Positions 58,077 through 64,000 of a stretch of 64,000 nt of DNA are shown here, one piece after another. A model generated the notes under the pieces. The model worked only from the letters and a program-made list of their open reading frames with translations, was not told the DNA's origin and did no database searches. Source of the stretch: Pyrenula massariospora. Its lineage: Eukaryota; Ascomycota; Eurotiomycetes; Pyrenulales; Pyrenulaceae. Location: assembly GCA_021030905.1 (NCBI GenBank), contig JAGFMI010000027.1:310001-374000 (forward strand), read 5' to 3'. The translations under genes were made by a program, and so were the position numbers. Each line of letters starts with the position of its first letter. The stretch's first letter is position 1.

Positions 58077-59516
58077 CTACATGAGTTCGGCTTCGACCAG
58101 GCTCTCTTGACCCTTTTGATAGTCCCATATATTCGTGATCCGCAGTCCAGCCAAGCCCAGCAGATCACGGAGATCACTTTCTGTACGCTCATGAGAGGAT
58201 AACGCAATCATCATCGACATATCTAAACTCGTAAGTTCCCAATGGGCTCCAGTATCGGGAACGACGTGCTCGTTGATGAGTAATTTGCTGTAACCCTTGG
58301 TCATGGCAGACGCGATGTTTTTCAGAATGATCCCTGCCTTATCATCGGGCCAGTCATGGAGTATAGAGTGGAGGTAATATGCACGAGCGCCTATTATCGA
58401 AAGCTTCAGTTTAGTGCACATTACAAGGCATGCTCCCTGAACAAATACCTCTGATAGGCTGTGGCGTGAAGAAGTCATGCACCATAGCGTCAATGCCGGG
58501 TATCAAGCTATGTCGACAGGATTCGATTACCTCTGCGACGTCCTGTAAGATCAGACGACCACTCAATTGACTATTGTATTTCTTCAGCAGACTCAAGTCC
58601 GTGCCCACTCCTCCACCTATATCGACTAAAAGTACAGCGTCGTCGTCGTGTTCGGCAGCTGGTGTCTTAAGTATTTCTTCTAGGGGCACTTGTCCAGGCT
58701 CCATCCACCTGGTCCGGCTAGAGCCATACACAGTCTGCCAATTGTTGAACATTCGCGCTGCATCTGGGTTGTCCCGGAGCCATTCAAAGAGTGTTTTGCG
58801 TGTCTGAAGACCAGTTTGAAAGGCACCGGCCTCAGAAGACTGGGGACTTCGATATCCGGTATCTTTAAGATACTCTGGCAAGGCCTCAAGATTTTTGAAG
58901 AAGAATCTCCAGCTAATTATTGTTAGTTTCTACGATTTTCGCCATACTTTAAGTCCGGTATGCACTTAATCAGCACCACATCCCTGTACATGGGATCCGC
59001 TAATGTCCGAGAAAGACTGTTACACTCATACGTATCGTGGGCGACCTCCTTCAAGACGCCCATCGAAGCCATGTGTCTGAGAAGTCGGCCTAAAAAATTG
59101 TCAGACCAATCTCACCAAGCATGAGTCATTAATGGACATGCTTATCAGCTGCACGTCAGCGTTGGTCGATGCTGCAAGTGCAAGAGTGGTTTTAGGCGAG
59201 AAACTTTCTGCTTGCAGCTTTTCAAAAAGGCCAAGATCCAAAGCAACTTTGAGAGCAGAGCTCAACGACGGCTACTCTCATATCAGGTTGCGTAAGAATG
59301 GCAGATGAATTACAGCGGAAATGGACGGACCTCTGCAAATTGCATACGTTGCAATGCTTCTGTAGGCGTCTCTACTGCAAGGTACAGCGAACGCGTTGCT
59401 GTAAGTAGCTCCCTTCTTGCTTTCGAATCACCAGTGATGAGATCCTCATAATGGTGATCAATGTCAGAAAGAAGGCGTTTTATCTGTGCTAGGTCAACTG
59501 CTAGGTGCTCAGGCAT
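58077..59516 (-). CDS. SAM-dependent O-methyltransferase (fungal secondary-metabolism type)
   Basis: Exons 59331-59516, 59142-59271, 58948-59089, 58449-58912 and 58077-58390; 411 residues. Resembles aflatoxin/sterigmatocystin-type plant-like O-methyltransferases: an N-terminal helical dimerisation domain (ALKVALDLGLFEKLQ, ISRLLRHMASMGVLKE), the SAM motif VLLVDIGGGVGTDL, GRLILQDVAEVI, DFFTPQPIRGARAYYLHSIL with catalytic His in HDWPDDK, and LLINEHVVPDTGAHW. Intron 2 (59090-59141) has a GC-AG boundary, needed to give ISRLLRH. Intron 3 is only 35 nt (58913-58947). No other biosynthetic-cluster gene lies within the window, so it looks like an orphan tailoring or detoxifying enzyme. Substrate unknown. 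Confidence 0.87.
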
Positions 59517-60400
59517 TTTCAAGGGAAGGGCTGGCAAAGGAAATATAAAGTGGCAAAAGAGCGAAGTTAGAACCAGAGAAAAAGACGATAATGGCGAAAC
59601 TAACGAAGAACAATATTGTTAAGATGAACTAAGAACGAAACTCGGCTTAGCGTATCGGATATTGTAGTATCTTAGCAGAGCTAAAAATCGGGGAGGCGAA
59701 TGCTACGATTTCTGGCACCCTGCCTCGACTGCGGTATCGGTTTCTCTTCATGTTTATAGCGAGGGCGTTTCTAAAACAGGAAGCCACCCTGCTGCTGAAT
59801 CGAAAGCTCTGCGGGGACCAGAGAATCCTTCGTTGCCTTTTAGCGCAGCCAAGTATATAACGTGAGATAGATGCCAATCTCGCCGGTCTCTAACACAAGC
59901 CTGCTTCTAGAACGAATGTTGCGAATTAGAGGTCGATCCATGAGGACTTGATGAACGCAAGGGAACATCGGAAGTTGATCAGTCCAATCCCAAATACCAG
60001 GGGATCTTTCCATGATGCAATGTCCAGAGCTAGACCATACGGCCTTGAAAGATAAAACCGGCGATAAGAGACTTTGATCTGGGTAGGCTGCTAATAGCGA
60101 CCTTTACTCTAGGGTTACTTAGGCACTTCAGTAAATGGAGATATTTGAAGTAGGGTGCTGAGCCTACCACCTACTAGACCACGCCCTCGCCTGGAGTCGG
60201 TTTCGTACTAGAACTATTACAGCTTAGCTCATAGTTGTAGCCCTGTAGGCCTTGGCAGCACACAAACCTCCATTCAAATCAATTCCGACCATTTCGATCT
60301 CAACGTCGTCGAGCACATCAATAATCAAAAGGCATGTTCTTTTCCACCGACTTTAATATGGCACTTGAATACTGACATTTCATATGCACAGCTTTTCAAA
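59517..60400. other. Divergent region between O-methyltransferase and uL2 genes
   Basis: 884 bases. A telobox-like TAGGGTTA lies at 60110-60117, about 290 bases before the uL2 start. A minus frame at 59647-59877 has no motif. Confidence 0.45.
60110..60117 (+). promoter_or_regulatory. Telobox-like element upstream of uL2
   Basis: TAGGGTTA (reverse TAACCCTA) matches the telobox recognised by Tbf1-type proteins, which drives ribosomal-protein genes in many fungi. A related GCCCTAA occurs upstream of eL41. Confidence 0.4.
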
Positions 60401-61332
60401 ATGGGTCGGGTAATCCGCAACCAGCGGAAAGGCCGCGGATCGATTTTCAGTACGTTCTCACACACTTATCCCATTACAAGCACCTAACCACAATCTTCTC
60501 TCAGCCGCGCACACCCGCCTGAATAAAGCCCCGGCCCAATTCCGCACACTGGACTACAGCGAACGCCATGGCTATGTCCGCGGCGTAGTCAAAGAAATAG
60601 TCCACGACCCTGGCCGTGGCGCCCCCCTCGCCAAAGTCATCTTCCGTAACCCCTACAAATTCCAAGACCGCACCGAAACCTTCATCGCCAATGAAGGCAT
60701 GTACACTGGCCAATTTATCTACGCTGGGAAGAATGCTACGTTGACTGTTGGGAACGTGTTACCTTTGGGAAGCGTGCCAGAAGGGACGGTCGTGACGAAC
60801 GTAGAAGAGAAGTCTGGAGACCGGGGAACCTTGGGCAGGACAAGCGGAAACTATGTTACGGTTATTGGGCACAACGCAGATGAGGGAAAAACTAGGGTGA
60901 AGTTGCCAAGTGGAGCGAAAAAGATTGTTCCGAGCAGTGCGAGAGGGATGGTCGGGATTGTTGCTGGTGGTGGCAGGACAGATAAGCCGATGCTGAGTAT
61001 GTCTGCATTGTTTCGAATGACAATGAAGATATGTGCGCTAATAAACACAACAGAGGCATCCCGAGCTAAGCACAAATTCGCCGTCAAACGCAACTCATGG
61101 CCCAAGACTCGTGGCGTTGCAATGAATCCCGTTGACCATGTAAGTCTCGCTTGCCCAAAATCCTCAATCACCTTACTGATTAGCCGTTGCAAAGCCTCAT
61201 GGTGGTGGTAATCATCAACATATTGGTAAAGCCTCAACAATCTCCCGGTACGCCGCGCAAGGTCAAAAGGCAGGTCTCATTGCTGCGCGGAGAACTGGTT
61301 TGCTACGTGGTACTCAGAAGACGAAGGATTAG
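60401..61332 (+). CDS. RPL2: 60S ribosomal protein uL2 (L2/L8)
   Basis: Exons 60401-60449, 60505-60996, 61054-61139 and 61195-61332; introns of 55-57 nt; 254 residues, the same length as the yeast protein. uL2 sits beside the peptidyl-transferase centre and is needed for subunit joining. The N-terminus [20 protein letters not shown] is followed by [51 protein letters not shown] and the universal [15 protein letters not shown], whose histidine is near-invariant. The last intron falls exactly before PHGGG. Confidence 0.97.
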
Positions 61333-61651
61333 GCGCATTCGCCGTGGCGGTTGCGACAATGGGATCAAGTCACGCTTGCGAAGCCTCAATATGTTAGGCA
61401 ACTATGTCGCGTATCTTATTCAGGGTACAGTGACGATCAGCACCAGCAGTCGAGCGTAGCAAGGCAATCATGATGACGTTCCATGACTCCATCTAGGTAA
61501 CAATAAATCGTAACTTCTAGGCTCAAAGTAGTATCGCTGTGATTTTCAGAGTGCCGCCCAACCCGTGATCCCATTCTATCCAGATCCAACACCTACCATT
61601 TCTGGTTTCACACCGCCAGCCGATCAGCGCAGGTCTGTCAGGATACTTGTC
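61333..61651. other. Convergent 3' flanks, no gene seen
   Basis: 319 bases between uL2 and the BAR-domain gene. Nothing recognised. Confidence 0.5.
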
Positions 61652-63070
61652 TTATGCCCTTTTAGCCGGCGGTGGTGGCGGCGGAGGTTTCTTTGCCCTT
61701 GACGGAGGGGGAGGAGGCGGACCCTTCTTACTGCCTATAAATGCAGATCCAGCAGCAAAGCTTCCATGTGATGTAGCAGGTGAAATAGACCTTCCGTCAT
61801 ACGAACGATCCGGACTGTCCGTCACCCCTGAATCGTAGTGGTCGTTAAATACATCATTCTCTGGCAAGGCGTTGCTTGCAATCCTTGACGGCGTCCGTGA
61901 ATTTGATGTGCGAATAGTCAAGGAGTCGCTTGGGATCCGAGAGAGCCTGTTGTTGTTGGCGGAGGGTGTGGGAGAGAAGTCTCGCCGAAGTTGTGCAGGA
62001 CCTTCGAAAGTGGTGGACCGGGCATAATTGGGACGGACACCTTCATTCATAGAATAGTTGGAAACAGTGCGATGAGATTTGATGGAGGGCCGGGATTCGG
62101 GAGAAGGGGGAGGTGGCTCTTCTTGCGCAGTAAAGCGATCCGAGTAGGAGTGGGCAGTATTAGAGCGGGAGCGCTGGAGGCGATTACCTGCGCCATTGCG
62201 TTGATTCTTGAACTGGGTTTGTCTGATATCTGTTAGCTAATAGGCGATGGAAGAAATCACATACGAGGAAACTTGCCCTGCTGGCCATTGGCTTTTAAGA
62301 TCAAGTAATGCTTCCCTGGCGCGGTCATAGTAGGCTAGTTCCGCGTCTAAGAAGGCACCCAGGTCTGCTACGCTTTCTGTTTCTGCTTCTTGAATGTCCT
62401 GCATTCTTCGATAAACGTCGTCGCTCGCTTCCTCGTATTTGGCTTTTTGAGACCGAAGCTCCTCTTCCACGCGGAAATCTTCCTTCTTAGCCTTCTGCAT
62501 CTTCGCCAGCGAAGTATCGTAAGCTAGTCGCCTTTGTTCAAGCTTTCTCCGTGCGGCTTGGTATTCTTTCATTTGTGCAACGGAGCGTTCGAGGGATTCG
62601 AGCCAGGATGCCGTGGCATCAGCAACGTAGTTCTCTTGGATCCGAGCAACTCTTTCATTCGTCCGACCAAGTACTGAAATGGCTTGTCAGATCCCATCTC
62701 GGGGAGAGATGAAAATAACCCTACCGATAAGGCATTGTCCAAATTCCGAGTCGGCCTCGAAATCCTCCCCATGGGACACCATCGTTGTACCGAGATGTCC
62801 GATAGGAAGGGTTTTCTCTTTATCGTCTCCCTCATTCCGTTTGGATATAGCCTTGACGTAGGTATTCATCGCCTTCTGCATTTTCTCTAAGCCTGTACGG
62901 GTCAGTCCGCGCCAATTGAACAGCCATACCAGGGGAAGCGAACCCTCATGTCTCAACTGCATCTCAGCCTCCAGCGCCTTGAAGTCGTCAGAGACATTCG
63001 TCTTGACTTCTCCACCCATGCGCTCCCCGGCCCATTGCTTCATCCGATCGAATTTCTTGTTGATATTCAT
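61652..63070 (-). CDS. BAR-domain membrane-curvature protein (endophilin/amphiphysin-like)
   Basis: Exons 62944-63070, 62725-62892, 62265-62673 and 61652-62222; introns of 42-51 nt; 424 residues. The BAR domain covers about 1-250: MNINKKFDRMKQWAGERMGG, FKALEAEMQLRHEGLEKMQK, EFGQCLIVLGRTNERVARIQ, and a long coiled coil (KMQKAKKEDFRVEEELRSQK, AETESVADLGAFLDAELAYY). The rest is a Ser/Pro-rich linker ending in two proline runs (GPPPPPPSRAKKPPPPPPPAKR) suited to SH3 or profilin binding. No SH3 domain is present in the protein itself. Likely an endocytic or vesicle-trafficking factor at the cortex. Start 63070 (MNINKKF) matches relatives; the frame upstream is shorter in similarity. Confidence 0.9.
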
Positions 63071-64000
63071 CTTGTTGGCTGTGTGTTGGATGCGATGTGG
63101 CAAGATCAAGGACAACGAGGGCAAAACGAAGGGTCACAGTGGAAGCGTTGGCCGGCCGTCGCTGGGTGGGATGAATGAAAGAATGGCTTCGTTGAGGAAA
63201 GGAACGAGCGTCGGCACCTAAAATAATCGAGAGAGGTGCTGTATTAGTAGGATCTCTCATCCGTCGTTGCCGCAAGGGTTTCAAGCTGCCCGGGACTCCG
63301 TTCGCTGACTGGGTCAAGGCGTGGGAAGTCGTGGGCGGGGCGCTTAATCCCTGTTCGAGCGACAAGCGCACGCCACTGTGGTATGATAGTTCCTTGGAGG
63401 CGCGGCGGTTGCCCCTACAGCGAGCACCGGGGGCCCGGAGCGTGTCTACAGGGAGCTCCGATGCCCAGAGGAATAGCTTATTGTGCGGTTCCTATTGCTT
63501 GTTCGACACCTGAACACGCTTGGGGGGACACGAAGTGAGTCGGAGAGACAACGATCGGCTCCCAGCAGATCGCATCCTGACTTCCAACAAATCGTCCCGG
63601 AGATTGTGTCGTGTCTCGATCGTACAACGGGATCTGAAGAGGTCGAGTTCTTCACGACACGGTACCATGATCGCGCTGCCCCTCAGCCAGCCGACGCCAA
63701 GAGTCCAGCTGTGCCAAGCGCTCATCACGTGATCGCGCCAGCCGGCTGATTTGCGAAAACCTCCGCAACCCGTCGACTCTTCAGCTCCCCATCACCCAGA
63801 CGCGGTCTTCGATCTCGGCCGTCACGCTGTCGCATCATCAAAAAAGTGCCTGCCCAGGCTTCCAACCAACGCATGTGCTTCGATAACCCTTCGACACATT
63901 GCTGCCACCCGCTATCTCCCCTTTTTCCCTCACCCTGTAGGTTTCACCCATCTCTGCTCCCACCGCCTGACAACAACCGATCGTCTCCCCAACTCCTCCC
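63071..64000. other. Right-end region, no gene seen
   Basis: 930 bases upstream of the BAR-domain gene. TCACGTGA at about 63725-63732 is a CACGTG E-box palindrome. Several overlapping frames on both strands lack motifs. The far right end is pyrimidine-rich, as in a 5' leader of a plus-strand gene beginning beyond the window. Confidence 0.4.

Noticed and set aside
1-64000. Transposons, LTR elements, CRISPR arrays or rRNA genes
   Set aside because: No transposase, reverse-transcriptase or capsid-type motif, no long terminal or tandem repeat, and no rRNA-like stretch was recognised by eye; a repeat-library search would be decisive.

Overview
The window is nuclear DNA of a filamentous ascomycete (Pezizomycotina). 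The evidence is the intron style (mostly 45-85 nt, GT-AG, a few very short), single-copy fungal housekeeping genes, and families seen mainly in such fungi (RcoA/Tup1, an AZF1-type C2H2 factor, DUF2015, DUF1996-WSC, DUF2423, GH128, a Dal5-type MFS carrier). A leotiomycete-like lineage is my guess from protein character only. No transposon, CRISPR array, rRNA or convincing tRNA was seen. All exon boundaries below were read by eye from splice signals, frame continuity and family conservation; none has transcript support.

Layout. 0-7 kb: the 3' end of an unknown gene, a small sulfotransferase-like protein, a secreted GH128 glucanase, and a mitochondrial FAD/folate-type carrier. 7-18 kb: a developmental or regulatory block with a four-finger C2H2 factor and the global corepressor RcoA/Tup1, both with intergenic regions of 2-3 kb, then spliceosomal SF3b4. 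18-27 kb: DUF2015 protein, ribosomal eL28, cytosolic malate dehydrogenase, a SIZ/PIAS SUMO ligase, a DUF2423 protein and an aldo-keto reductase. 27-39 kb: a DUF1996-WSC secreted protein, a gene-poor stretch, a Myb-like protein, the AP-2 mu adaptin and an FHA-kinase of the Chk2/Mek1 type. 39-46 kb: the 25-residue ribosomal protein eL41 in three tiny exons, then a gene-poor tract holding a small secreted eight-cysteine protein and a secreted zincin-like metalloprotease. 46-51 kb: a divergent FAD monooxygenase/MFS transporter pair. 51-64 kb: Pol I subunit A49, 5-aminolevulinate synthase, a WHIM/DDT-like chromatin protein, an orphan O-methyltransferase, ribosomal uL2 and a BAR-domain protein.

How the genes relate. 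Most are housekeeping genes with no operon logic. Two places suggest a local functional link: the divergent monooxygenase/transporter pair (a catabolic or detoxification arrangement) and the gene-poor 39.7-46.6 kb tract with two secreted proteins. Points worth a second look are an apparent 29-nt intron (or frameshift) in the monooxygenase, a GC-AG intron and a 35-nt intron in the methyltransferase, an intron that cuts the HExxH motif of the metalloprotease, and a missing canonical first exon of AP-2 mu.
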